From assembly GCA_030407005.1 (NCBI GenBank), contig JAUDYN010000006.1, positions 2,046,001 through 2,110,000 on the forward strand: a stretch of DNA of 64,000 nucleotides, in the 5' to 3' direction. The notes below the pieces were generated by a model that did no database searches, was not told the origin of the DNA, and saw nothing but the letters and a program-made list of their open reading frames with translations. The position numbers and the translations under genes were made by a program. Shown here in pieces: positions 47,187-58,486 of this stretch (positions within the stretch are counted from its first letter, which is position 1; every line of letters begins with the position of its first letter). The DNA is from Desarmillaria ectypa. Lineage: Eukaryota > Basidiomycota > Agaricomycetes > Agaricales > Physalacriaceae.

Positions 47187-49172
47187 ATGACCAAAGAATG
47201 AGAAAAGCAACAAACAATAACCCTTGGCACCACCATTGGTGGAGCAATATTATTGGTGATATTCATCACACTCTTTATACTAGCTTATAAGGAAGAAATT
47301 AGGGCATGTCTATGTCAACAAAGAAACCACCAACCCCAACTTCCACCTTGCCTACCCTGACACCCCCTACATGTTCTCTGATGATCTGAAGTCACCTGAG
47401 TGGCAGCCACAAGTATGGATCTCAAAGTCTAAGAAAACCTCCCCCATCCCCAGGCTCACTTTGCAAATTCCTCTGAGGAGTTCCTGACATGTAATGGGTC
47501 CCCCACTGGCACCAACAAGAGGATGGAATGACCCTCCTCCCTATGCCAGAACACCTATGAAATATATGAGTTATGATCCAATGATGAGAGTCCCCCTCTT
47601 CCCCTTACACTCCACCCACCTATTCTGCCCATGCACTGGGACACCACCACAGTGCTAGGATTCAAGATCCCCATTCCCACACTTATCCCTATGGCCCCTG
47701 GGCTATCGAAACCCAGGAGCAAAGCTCTTGGCCCAGTGGAGAAACAAACTCCTCTTCCTCTCTCCTCCTTATTGAAATCATCGATGACAACTCCTCTGAG
47801 AGCGGGGCCTTGACCACTCTCCTCACTGCCAACAGCCCATTTAATATTGATGGAGCTGACTATGAGTGGCCAGAGTTATCTGACATTGACAGGGGCTTAT
47901 TTGGCCCCTTTAGGACTGCTGCCTGAGAGCTATGATGTGCCAATGTAGAAGCTCAGACCTCTTGACCCTGAATTCACCCAGAAATGGATGAGTGGCTGGC
48001 CCTTAACAGGGGTGACCCCATATGAGGACCCAATCTAGGACCCAACATTTATATACACATATGAGCAAATAGATTTTATAAGCTTTACCTGCCCACAGCC
48101 AGAGACCTGGCCCCAGGTCTATGAGCAAGGACAGCTGAGGAGCAGCACATACTGGGATATGCCCTCCAGGACCTGGCAAGAAGGGAGGCCAATCAAAGGG
48201 AGTAGATGGGGTGCAGAACCCAATTTTAGTAGTTTGACAGGCTACTATAGTGGGCTGGAAACATTCCAGCCTCAAAATATATCATATTCACACTACCCAC
48301 CTGATACTCTCATTCTACTACCACAACCCCTTCCAGACTCACCACCAATGTGAATCTGACAATCTGGCTATCACTCTTATCAGGGTGGTAGCACTATATT
48401 TGCAGACATGGGAGAAGAACCTGAAGCAAGTTCTTCCACCCCTGCAGAACTCACATCCACCACTGCTGAAGAACAGTGGCAACAGACAGACAAAGGCCAC
48501 ACTGGCTGAAAAAGAATATTGTATCACTGACATGCACAAGGAGCTAGCAAAGGAAGAGACCATCAGGGACAAGATGATAGAATATCTCCAAAAGGAGAAA
48601 GATAAGGAACTGGATTGAGGAAGGCTGACCAAACCACCATGAGGATATTTCACCTCTTGACTGAACTGATATTCGATCTTGTGACCACCCTCTAGGAAAG
48701 GACCTCCCAACCCAATCTCTAACCCAATTGGAAATGCCCCTGAGGGTGCCCCCTACTTGGGTATCAAGCCCATACTTGTCCAACCCCCAAAGCTATATAA
48801 AGGGGAACATGATGATATCGAATGCTTCATAGGTGATTGTATCACCTACTTTGAAGTGTTTCAACACTATTTCCAGATGCCATAGCACCTGGTACTATTT
48901 GTGACCTCCTACTTTGAGGGGGTCACTAAGGATTGGTGAGTCTATAAGAGGCCCAAATTTTAGGTTGATGATGCTTGGGATGGCACTGCTGCCCACTTCT
49001 GATACCTCTTATGGGAGGAGTTCATTGATATGCTCTCTTGACAATTTAGAGACCCCACCATTGAGGAAGTCCATGAGAAGCATATGTTCGACCTGCACAT
49101 AGGAACCCAACCAGCCTCCCACTACTTCCAGAAGCTGGAAGAAGAGGCTAAGCTGGCTAGACACTGAACCAA
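47187..49172 (+). pseudogene. Gypsy gag, part 1 (N-terminal two thirds)
   Basis: ATG at 47187 lies 60 nt after the LTR. The frame encodes a charged start (MTKE), a hydrophobic run (TLGTTIGGAILLVIFITLFI) and a KEEIRA border, then a Pro-rich linker with stops. In the same frame follow GSRWGAEPNFSSLTGYYSGL and, after frame changes, the Gag core (YLEKDR-less coiled region, KDW-VYKRPKF). The copy ends abruptly inside the Gag core at 49172, where the inverted LTR-like repeat begins. Several stops are TGA where the second copy or the context expects Arg. Confidence 0.6.
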
Positions 49173-50534
49173 TGATGTGCTTGGTAATGGCGAGTGACAA
49201 AAGAATTAGGGAACAGCAATGAACACCAATCACACTAAATCTCTTACTACTCTACACTTAATCACCAATATTAAATTTGGGTGGTTTCGAGTATAATGGA
49301 AGCACTCTTCAGACTTCAATAATCAAGTACAATTGTCTTAAAAGACATTTTATTTGTTACTAGTGAGTTTATACAAAGTACTACTCATATTAGTGAGGTT
49401 GGTAAGATACAATTGGGTAAAAAGTGACTTGGTTTGAGCTACTGCACTCATTCTGACTGAAACTGCTTTGAACTAGTGGCTCTCTTGGCCCTATACTGCT
49501 TCCTACAAGTGATAAACACTTGACTAGCCACACTCTTGGCTAACTAGTGGTGCTCTTGGCCTAAGAATAAACTATAACTCTAAGAACTTTGCTTGAACTA
49601 ACTTCAAAACACTCTGGACCTTTGCAGGACACAACAGTGACTCTAATGGACTTCAATTCAATGCAATACTATGGGTGACTTAGCGACTATTAATCACTTC
49701 ATTGAGGTTAAGCACAAAAGCCTTTAATTGGGGACACCAGTTACTACCAGTGAGGGCTCAACTGCGGGGATGGCTTGCCTGCCTTGCATGAGTGCCCATC
49801 CCACTACTTATATACTACTGAGGCAGAACTATAAATATCATCTGGGTATAGGGTATATTGGTAAGGATTTCTTGGCTAGTCATGAATAATGGTGAATAAT
49901 CACACAATAGTCAGTCTAGTCTGTTTTCTTTTCAAATATTTGGTCTAGAGACTCCACAGTTGGTCTTTCCGCACCCTTGGCACAACTACATGCCCTAGTA
50001 ATGCAGTTATATGGATATCCAGATATTGGTGCCTGTAACAGCTATCCGATCATGATCGAGAGTGCAGTCTGGCTCCACTAGTATCAATCATAAGAGATCT
50101 ATATCACAGTAGTCAGATCTGGGCTCAAGGTTAATCCATTTCTAATTTATTTCTAAGTCCTGTTTCAAGATTGCCATGTGACTAGTTATCCTGACTTAGG
50201 CATTTATGCCCAGTCTGGGCTGCTAGTGACAGAACTTCATGAGATCTGTATACTCTGCTCCTGGGTTTTGTGTGCTAATAGCATCCTTCATTTGCTAGTG
50301 GTTGTATTTCACTTAGTCCTGCTAGCATTTGAGTTACTAGTCTGGCCAGCTGGTAGATTCAACCCACTAATGGTATTGCATCTAAGTCCTGACTCTACCA
50401 GTTGCTTACTGCTTTTAACTATCAGCTCAAAGCCTCAGCTATAGTCCTCTACGTATCACTAGTATAGGATAGATGTGCAATAGTATTGTTACAAAATCGC
50501 AAAATCTAGGTGTGAACGCATAGATGGCATATCA
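49173..50534 (-). repeat. 1,362-bp LTR-like repeat, minus orientation
   Basis: Reverse-complement partner of 52184-53545 with the same length; several compared stretches, including an 88-codon ORF in each arm, match exactly. In its own orientation it starts TGATATGCC and ends CACATCA, that is TG...CA with a short inverted TGAT(A/G)TG. It holds a TATATAAG box and an AATAAA signal, as an LTR should. The five bases on either side (accaa / gtggg) do not match, so no target-site duplication is visible. Confidence 0.85.
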
Positions 50535-51839
50535 GTGGGAGAAGATATGATGACAGACATTCACCCTGCAGATCCCACCCCTGCAGAATCCTTCTCCATG
50601 CTGAAAAATGCGGAGAAATTATGACAGCATGTCAAGAACACATTAGCAGAAAAGGAAAAGCATATTCAAGAAATGTGTGATGAGCTCGCAAAGAAAGAAG
50701 CCACCCAGGAAGATATAGAGGAATACCTTAGAAAGGAAAAAGCAAAGGAGCCAGAGTGTGGGAGACTAATGGATCCCCCAAGAGGATATCCTTCAGGACC
50801 CCAAGCAGATTGATACTTGATCCCAAGACCACCCCCAGGAAAGGGTCCACCTGATCCTATCCCCAATCCCATCAGCAATGCTCCCAACAATGCCTCTTAT
50901 ATGAGGATAAAACCAATCCTCATTCAGCCCCCCAAGCCATTCAAGAGGGATCATAATGATATCGAATACTTCATAGATAATTGCATCACCTATTTTGAAG
51001 TGTTCCATCATTATTTCCAGGTGCCATTGCATCTGGTGTTATTCATGACTTCTCATTTCAAAGGAGCTGCTAAGGACTGGTGGGTCTACAAGAGACCCAA
51101 ATTCTGGGTCAGTGATGCTTACAACAGGACCGCCACCCATTTCCATTACTCTGACTGGAGTGACTTTGTCAACATGGTCTTGTGCCAACTCCAAGACCCT
51201 GCCATCAAAGAAGTCCATGAAAAATGGATGTTCGACCTTTGTATAGGAATGCAGCCCACCTTCCATTACTTTCAGAAGCTGGAAGAAGAAGCTAAATTGG
51301 CAGGCCAATGGACTGATGAAAACGAGTGTGGCATAATGGTGAAGACCATTCATCTAGGAGTACTATCCTCCTATATGACCTTCATCTCAAATATGGGCAT
51401 CAATATCCTGTGCTCATATCCAAAGTGGAAAGAGTGGATCTCATGAATGTATGAGAAATGCCAATGCAAGTGAGTCTTCAACCAGACCACTGGCATGCCC
51501 CAGGACAGACAGAAGAAGGACTCCCATCCCAACACCCAACAATAACACCCCAGTGGCAAAGCTGCCACTGGGGCAACAAGTTACTCAGCTCCAAAGCTGA
51601 TGGCTAACACAGGGGTAAGTTAGGAAGCCAGAACTGGTAGATGGATGACATACAGAGGGGTGGGAAAGCCCATGGAAATTGATTGATACAAGGCAGAAGG
51701 AAGATGTTTCCACTGTGATGAGAAAGGTCACATGACAAAGGATTGTCCTAAGAGAAAGGACTTCAAGGACATTTGGTCAGTAGGGCCCACTAATGAAGTG
51801 GTGCTGCCTATGACCAAAATCGAGGAGGCAAAAGATTAG
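50535..51839 (+). pseudogene. Gypsy gag, part 2 (core and zinc knuckle)
   Basis: Begins at a point equivalent to about 48407 of gag part 1, then encodes a coiled-coil (LAEKEKHIQEMCDELAKKEA), the Gag core (GAAKDWWVYKRPKFWVSDAY; QKLEEEAKLAGQWTDENECG) and the CCHC zinc knuckle (CFHCDEKGHMTKDC). The frame ends at TAG 51837-51839. TGA and TAA codons interrupt it at positions such as Arg 50813 and Arg 51446. Confidence 0.8.
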
Positions 51840-51871
51840 GTCGACAAGGGTTCGATTCCTCTTGCTTGACC
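51839..51871 (+). other. gag-pol junction hairpin (tRNA-minihelix-like), copy 1
   Basis: Immediately at the gag TAG, GGTC (51839-51842) pairs with GACC (51868-51871) and CAAG (51845-51848) with CTTG (51861-51864), around GGGTTCGATTCCT. The loop region has the TTCGATT heptamer of a tRNA T-loop. The likely pol ATG (51872) abuts the 3' stem. The homologous hairpin of the second copy uses different but still paired bases. Confidence 0.6.
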
Positions 51872-52183
51872 ATGTCTCCTAAAGGTGAGTCCTCAGTCTC
51901 TGTGGGTCAGACTGATATACATGCATTTAGACAATTACCTATGAACAATTAGTATCACATGACTTTACAGACTCCAAGACTGAAGACTGACAAAGAATTG
52001 AAAAAGAACAGGTACATCACACTTCTAGAAGAAGCTGATACCATAATCTATAGGGATTCCTGAGCCCCTGATGAGGTGCAGGATTTGCTGGATGGTGCTG
52101 GCACTGCCACAAAGTCCACCAAGCTAGCACAGTGAAACTCACCAGATACACAGATAAAACTGCAGACTGGGGCTAGTAGGTGG

Positions 52184-53545
52184 TGATATGCCATCTATGC
52201 GTTCACACCTAGATTTTGCGATTTTGTAACAATACTATTGCACATCTATCCTATACTAGTGATACGTAGAGGACTATAGCTGAGGCTTTGAGCTGATAGT
52301 TAAAAGCAGTAAGCAACTGGTAGAGTCAGGACTTAGATGCAATACCATTAGTGGGTTGAATCTACCAGCTGGCCAGACTAGTAACTCAAATGCTAGCAGG
52401 ACTAAGTGAAATACAACCACTAGCAAATGAAGGATGCTATTAGCACACAAAACCCAGGAGCAGAGTATACAGATCTCATGAAGTTCTGTCACTAGCAGCC
52501 CAGACTGGGCATAAATGCCTAAGTCAGGATAACTAGTCACATGGCAATCTTGAAACAGGACTTAGAAATAAATTAGAAATGGATTAACCTTGAGCCCAGA
52601 TCTGACTACTGTGATATAGATCTCTTATGATTGATACTAGTGGAGCCAGACTGCACTCTCGATCATGATCGGATAGCTGTTACAGGCACCAATATCTGGA
52701 TATCCATATAACTGCATTACTAGGGCATGTAGTTGTGCCAAGGGTGCGGAAAGACCAACTGTGGAGTCTCTAGACCAAATATTTGAAAAGAAAACAGACT
52801 AGACTGACTATTGTGTGATTATTCACCATTATTCATGACTAGCCAAGAAATCCTTACCAATATACCCTATACCCAGATGATATTTATAGTTCTGCCTCAG
52901 TAGTATATAAGTAGTGGGATGGGCACTCATGCAAGGCAGGCAAGCCATCCCCGCAGTTGAGCCCTCACTGGTAGTAACTGGTGTCCCCAATTAAAGGCTT
53001 TTGTGCTTAACCTCAATGAAGTGATTAATAGTCGCTAAGTCACCCATAGTATTGCATTGAATTGAAGTCCATTAGAGTCACTGTTGTGTCCTGCAAAGGT
53101 CCAGAGTGTTTTGAAGTTAGTTCAAGCAAAGTTCTTAGAGTTATAGTTTATTCTTAGGCCAAGAGCACCACTAGTTAGCCAAGAGTGTGGCTAGTCAAGT
53201 GTTTATCACTTGTAGGAAGCAGTATAGGGCCAAGAGAGCCACTAGTTCAAAGCAGTTTCAGTCAGAATGAGTGCAGTAGCTCAAACCAAGTCACTTTTTA
53301 CCCAATTGTATCTTACCAACCTCACTAATATGAGTAGTACTTTGTATAAACTCACTAGTAACAAATAAAATGTCTTTTAAGACAATTGTACTTGATTATT
53401 GAAGTCTGAAGAGTGCTTCCATTATACTCGAAACCACCCAAATTTAATATTGGTGATTAAGTGTAGAGTAGTAAGAGATTTAGTGTGATTGGTGTTCATT
53501 GCTGTTCCCTAATTCTTTTGTCACTCGCCATTACCAAGCACATCA
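52184..53545 (+). repeat. 1,362-bp LTR-like repeat, plus orientation
   Basis: Inverted partner of 49173-50534. TATATAAG at about 52903 and AATAAA at about 53364 give a promoter and polyadenylation signal in LTR order. It interrupts the pol leader: sequence before (GGCTAGTAGGTGG) and after (CTTCCAGAAGTCC) is continuous in the second gypsy copy at about 61504-61541. Flanking pentamers (ggtgg / gcaga) differ. Its CpGs (for example CGATCATGATCG) are retained, unlike the gypsy sequence around it. Confidence 0.85.
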
Positions 53546-56230
53546 GCAGAACATCCTCAGACCTTCCAGAAGTCCAAACACCCCTACACTCCCCTCGAGC
53601 AGGGAGACAAGTCCAACAACCTCGCCAGGGTCAGTGGGAGACTAAGACAGCACCTCTCACTAAGGCCAGGATCGGGGCCACACACTATCTGATCCAGTTG
53701 AGAGAAACCTAGTGGCAGAGCTAACTGCAATGCTGATAAGATTTGCACCTGGCACCATGGCCAACTCCACTGAAACAGGTAGTAGCAGAACCTTGGAAGC
53801 AGCAAGCCAAGTCCTATCTTCTCCCAAGATAGTTCGAGTTCTGAAAGCAACTCAGGCTGAAGAACAGGGGAAAGCTGCTAGCACCCAGGTGGTAAAGAGG
53901 GGGCATAGCAGTAGAAACACCACCATTGTCAAAGTACCCAATGAAGAGGACAACACAGCCTTTAGACGATGGCAAACAAAACAGTCCAAAGCCAGAACCC
54001 TGACATCTGAAATCCCACCTAACAAGGGGGTACCAAATCCTGAAATCCTGCCTAACAGGGGTATACACAATCATGTGTGGTACCAATCTTTCAGAGTCAA
54101 TTGGACTCTATGGGCAATTCATGCCACCAAGAACTTAGCAGTCACCAAAGCTGTTCTTTCCACTTGGGTCCATTTCAAATGACTTGGAGAGATAACTGAT
54201 GAGCTCATTCAGAGCTTGAACACTGAAGAGAGCTCTGCATGCAAGCAACTCTATAAACTTTGTAAACTGATTTGATATATCCATAGCACCAAGAGTTCTG
54301 GTCAGGACTTCTTGGTGGATATCCAACTTGCTCCCTGTATGGGAAAGAAGATTCTGACAACCTGTGCATTGTTGGATAGTGCTTGCACTGGCAGCTCTAT
54401 CAATTGATTATACATCCAACAACACCAGTTGGATATCAGAAAAGCTGCTGCCCCAATTCCTGTTTACAATGCAGATGGAACCCATAATAAGGCAGGCAAC
54501 ATAACTGAATTCATGGAACTCCGGATAACCATCAGAGACCATGTTGAACAAATCAACCTTGCAGTCATAAATTTGGGTTCCAAGACAGTATACTTGGGCC
54601 ATGACTGGCTCAAACACCATAATCTCCTAGTCAACTGAAAGTCAGGAACTATGATATTTGGATGATGTCATTGTGCAAAAAATTACTTTACAGTTCCTGA
54701 TTCCAATGAAGAAGACAGATGGGATGAAGAGTTAGAAGAAGGAGAAACTATTCTTGTGGTCAATATGCAAGAAGAAATTATTCTTTGAGCAGTACATCAT
54801 GCAAACGAATTGGCAGCAGCCACAAATGCAGAAAAACCAAACAAGACTTTCGAGGAGCTCATGCCTCCTCAGTATCAAAGCTTTAGAGACTTGTTTTTTA
54901 AAAAGAGCTTTGACAAACTTCCAGACCAAAAACCATGGGACCATGCCATTGAGCTAACCCCAAATGCCAAGTCCACACTAGACTGTAAAGTCTACCCTCT
55001 CAACTGAAATGAACAGGAACAACTCAACAAGTTCCTTGACAAAAATCTCAATTCTGGAATGATTCACCCTTCCAAATCCCCATTCACTTTTCCCTTCTTC
55101 TTCGTCAAGAAAAAAGATGGCTCCTTATGACCAGTTCAGGATTATCATAAACTGAACAAGGTGATGATTAAAAACTGTTATCCTCTCCTTCTTATCTCAG
55201 AACTTATTGATAAGTTACGAGGAGCCAAGTACTTTAGCAAACTAGATGTTCATTGGGGATACAACAATGTACAAATCTGAGAAGGAGATGAAGAAAAAGC
55301 CGCATTCAGAACAAACTGAGAGCTCTTTGAACCAACAGTCATGTTTTTCAGTCTCACAAACTCACCAGCCACTTTCCAGTGGATGATGAACGATATCTTT
55401 AAGGACTTGATCACCAGAGGAAAAGTCACCATCTACCTCAATGACATTCTTATCTTCACAAAATCCTTGTCAGAACATAGAATCATTGTCCAACAGGTCC
55501 TTCAATGCTTATGAGAAAACAAATTGTTTCTCAAAGCAGAAAAATGCAAGTTCAAAGTACTCAAAATGAAATACCTAGGAGTAATCATCAGCAAAGATGC
55601 AATCCAAATGGATCCTGTCAAGATTGCTGGGATAGCAGAATGGCCAACTCTGACAAAAAAGAAGGAACTCCAATCCTTTTTAGGATTCACAAATTTCTAT
55701 CAAAAATTCATTTGTGATTATTCCAAAATTGTACAACCTCTCACTCAATTGACTGGGAAGGTAGACTGGACTTGGGGATCAGAACAAGAACAAGTGTTTA
55801 ATCAGCTCAAGAAGTTGATGACCACCAACATTGTTCTAACAATCCCCTCAGACGAAGGAAAATTCCAAGTAGAAGCAGATGCTAGTGATGGGGCCATCAG
55901 CACTGTTCTTAGCCAAGAATAGAATGGCAAATGGAGGCCTGTCACCTTCATATCAAAAGCATTGATGGTCACCAAATGCAACTATGAGATCTACGATAAA
56001 GAGTTGCTGGCCATCATGTTAGCCTTGGAAGAATGGTGCCATTATCTTATAGGCATAATTGAAACAATTGAAATCTGGACAGACCATCAAAACCTCCAGT
56101 ATTTCCAAAAGCCCCAAAAGCTGAATTGTCAACAAGCTCGATGGGTCACCAAACTAGCCAAATACCACTTTATCCTTCAACATAAAGCTGGAATCACAAA
56201 CAAAAAAGCTGATCTTCTCAGTCAAAGAGA
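53546..56230 (+). pseudogene. Gypsy pol: protease, reverse transcriptase, RNase H
   Basis: Protease-like LLDSACTGSSI is at about 54372 (catalytic D-S/T-A-type). RT spans about 55000-55700: HPSKSPFTFPFFFVKKKDGS, GAKYFSKLDV, and the catalytic box reads TIYLNDILIF where YxDD is expected, since the first catalytic Asp codon is now AAT. RT ends with KMKYLGVIISKDAI and ELQSFLGFTNFYQKFI. RNase H follows at 55800-56230 (FQVEADASDGAISTVLSQE, YEIYDKELLAIMLALEEW, WTDHQNLQYF). Frame stops are mostly TGA at Arg sites (for example 55128, 55279, 55318). Arg codons are also changed to His, Cys or Gln. Confidence 0.9.
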
Positions 56231-57976
56231 CAATCATAACCAAGGAAAGAAGGATAATCAAAATGTGATTGTCCTCTCTCCTGAACATTTTTGGGCATTA
56301 ATACTGCCCACAACCGAAGAACAAATGATGTGTATAAGAGATGCAATCCAACAAAAGACACAATGGGATCAAGAGATTGAAAAATCCCTCAAGAAAACAA
56401 ATTCTTATGGTATGATGAATGAATCTATATTCCTCAAGATTCATCTCTTCATGGAGAAATCATTGCCCAATGCCATGATCATATCATGGCAGGACACCCA
56501 GGTATCACCAAAACCAAGGAACTTGTTTTGTGAGAATACTGGTGGCCAAAGATGAAAAGAGATGTCGAATCCTACATCAAAGGATGCGAAACATGCCAAA
56601 GAACAAAGAGTGACACACAGGCAAAAGCCACCCCTCTTTATCCAAATACAATTCCAGACACTCCTTGGACTCATATCTCAGTGGACATGGTTACTGGTCT
56701 TCTGGAATCCGAGGGATTTGATGCTTTACTCATCATTGTGGATCATTTTTCCAAGAACATAATTCTCATTCCATGCAATGAAGAATTATCTGCAGAAGGA
56801 TGGGCTCTTATGCTCCAAAATCATGTTTACGCAAAACATGGAATGCTGCAAACAGTTATCTCTGATCAAGGACCTCAATTTGTGTCTTCTTTCATAAAGG
56901 AACTATACAGGATGCTGAACATCACACAAAATGCATCCACTGCATATCACCCACAAACAGATGGACAGACAGAATGAATCAATCAAGAAGTTGAAAAATA
57001 CCTCCATATCTTCATCAACCATCAACAGACAGATTGGGTCACATGGCTACCCCTTGCAGAATTTGCTCATAACAACAGAGTACATTCTATCACTGGCAAA
57101 AGCCCATTCATGGTCTTATATGGACAAAATCCCTGACTCATTCCTGAGTCCATCCAAAAGACCAATTTCACAAATCCTGCAGCCATAGAATTCACAGAAA
57201 CAATGGCCAAAGTTCACAAAGAGGTTTATAATGCTTCGGAAAAAGCAGTGATGCAGATGAAGGTGCAATATGACAAATGAAAGAAGTTACCTTGAGAATA
57301 TTGAATTGGTGATAAGATATGGCTTGATACCACCAACCTTCATCTTCTATGACCAAAGAAGAAACTCGACAATAAATGAACAGGACCATTCGAAAGCATT
57401 GAGAAATCAGGTATGGCAGCATACAAGCTAAAACTGCCACCTCACTGGAAGATACATCCCCAATTCAATGAGAAGTTGTTGACTCCCTATATTGTGCCTT
57501 CATTCCCAAATCAGCAACAACCACCTCCTCCTCCTCCAGACCTCATCGACAGTCAAGAAGAATATGAAATTGAAGAAGTTTTAGACTCACATACTTATTG
57601 AGTATGTTACAAATGAGGACAACTGTCCAAAGAAGTCACAGACTATCTAGTCAAATGGAAGGGTTGGACCAGAGAGCACAACTCTTGGGTCCAAGAATCA
57701 GAAATGACAAATGCAATGGAAGCAATCAAAGAATACAAGGCCAGCATAAACTACACCTTATATATTCCAAAAATTGTAACCAAGAACAAGGAAGTGGTCA
57801 AGATACTAGACCACGAATGTTCTGATGATGGAGATGTTGCATACCTTGCTCAATGCAAGGATGGAGGTCAAAAATAGATTATCAATCCAGATGAAAAAAC
57901 ATGGAAAAACTTGATTGACCAGTACTAGATCGATCAAGTTCTATCACAACTTGACACCCCTGAAGAAGAACCTTAG
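56231..57976 (+). pseudogene. Gypsy pol: integrase with C-terminal chromodomain
   Basis: After a frameshift near 56440 the HHCC zinc region reads IAQCHDHIMAGHPGITKTKE and GCETCQRTKSDTQ. The DDE core has ISVDMVTGLLESEGFDALLI, VISDQGPQFVSSFI and the TAYHPQTDGQTE motif. The GPY-like region and a Pro-rich linker (PPPPPDLIDSQEEYEIEEVL) lead to a chromodomain (DYLVKWKGWTREHNSWVQES). A terminal extension ends at TAG 57974. The chromodomain places the family in the chromoviruses, which target heterochromatin marks. Confidence 0.88.
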
Positions 57977-58002
57977 CAGTCAGGATGACTGCTTTAACAA
58001 GA

Positions 58003-58425
58003 TGTTACGATTTTTCCATTATCTTATCTTATCTGAGTCATATCCATGACTCAGCCATCTAATCTATCTAAGAAACTGACTTGTATCCAGCTATTCGCCA
58101 GCTACAACCCTCATTCTCACTGTCTGTCATCCCAGACGCTTTCCATTGGTTCTATGATCCTCCTGGATCGACCTCTGTAGGCACTGTTTGTGCATGGACT
58201 TTCGCGTTTCACCTAATTATAACACCGTAGAAATACTATATAAACAGAGTAAACTAGACAGTTGTACTCTATCTCTTGTTTTAATTATCATCATATATTT
58301 CTTGTCTGCACAACACAGAAGGCTTTCAGCTTCTATCTCTCACTTTGGGTGATTGTTCAAATGCATAATGGCCCAGAGAGATCAGCTGACTGCCCCAAGT
58401 CACGTGCCCAAGTTGGTGCCTAACA
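58003..58425 (+). repeat. 423-bp gypsy LTR, shared between copies 1 and 2
   Basis: Starts TGTTACGATTTTTCC and ends GGTGCCTAACA, with perfect TGTTA/TAACA ends. TATATAAA is near 58239. It is nearly identical to 63317-63739 in structure and length. It is the 3' LTR of copy 1 (whose polypurine tract GGGGGTAA is deleted here) and the 5' LTR of copy 2. Confidence 0.9.
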
Positions 58426-58486
58426 TAAAACAAGAGATATTTACCATCTTGCTTCTTCAATGCTTGCCATCTAGAAGCTCTTCTTT

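Larger units (their letters stand above)
46756..58425 (+). mobile_element. Ty3/gypsy chromovirus, mosaic copy 1
   Basis: The block is bounded by LTRs of one family (46756-47127 and 58003-58425). It contains gag part 1 (47187-49172), an inverted 1,362-bp LTR-like insert, gag part 2 (50535-51839) with the gag-pol junction and pol start, a second 1,362-bp insert in opposite orientation, then pol (53546-57976). Gag parts 1 and 2 overlap in content but differ in sequence, so the block joins pieces of two copies. All ORFs carry stops or frameshifts; it is dead. Confidence 0.85.

Noticed and set aside
50178..50444. 88-codon ORF repeated at 52274-52540 as a gene
   Set aside because: It lies inside the 1,362-bp LTR-like repeat, is present only because the repeat is, and has no domain.
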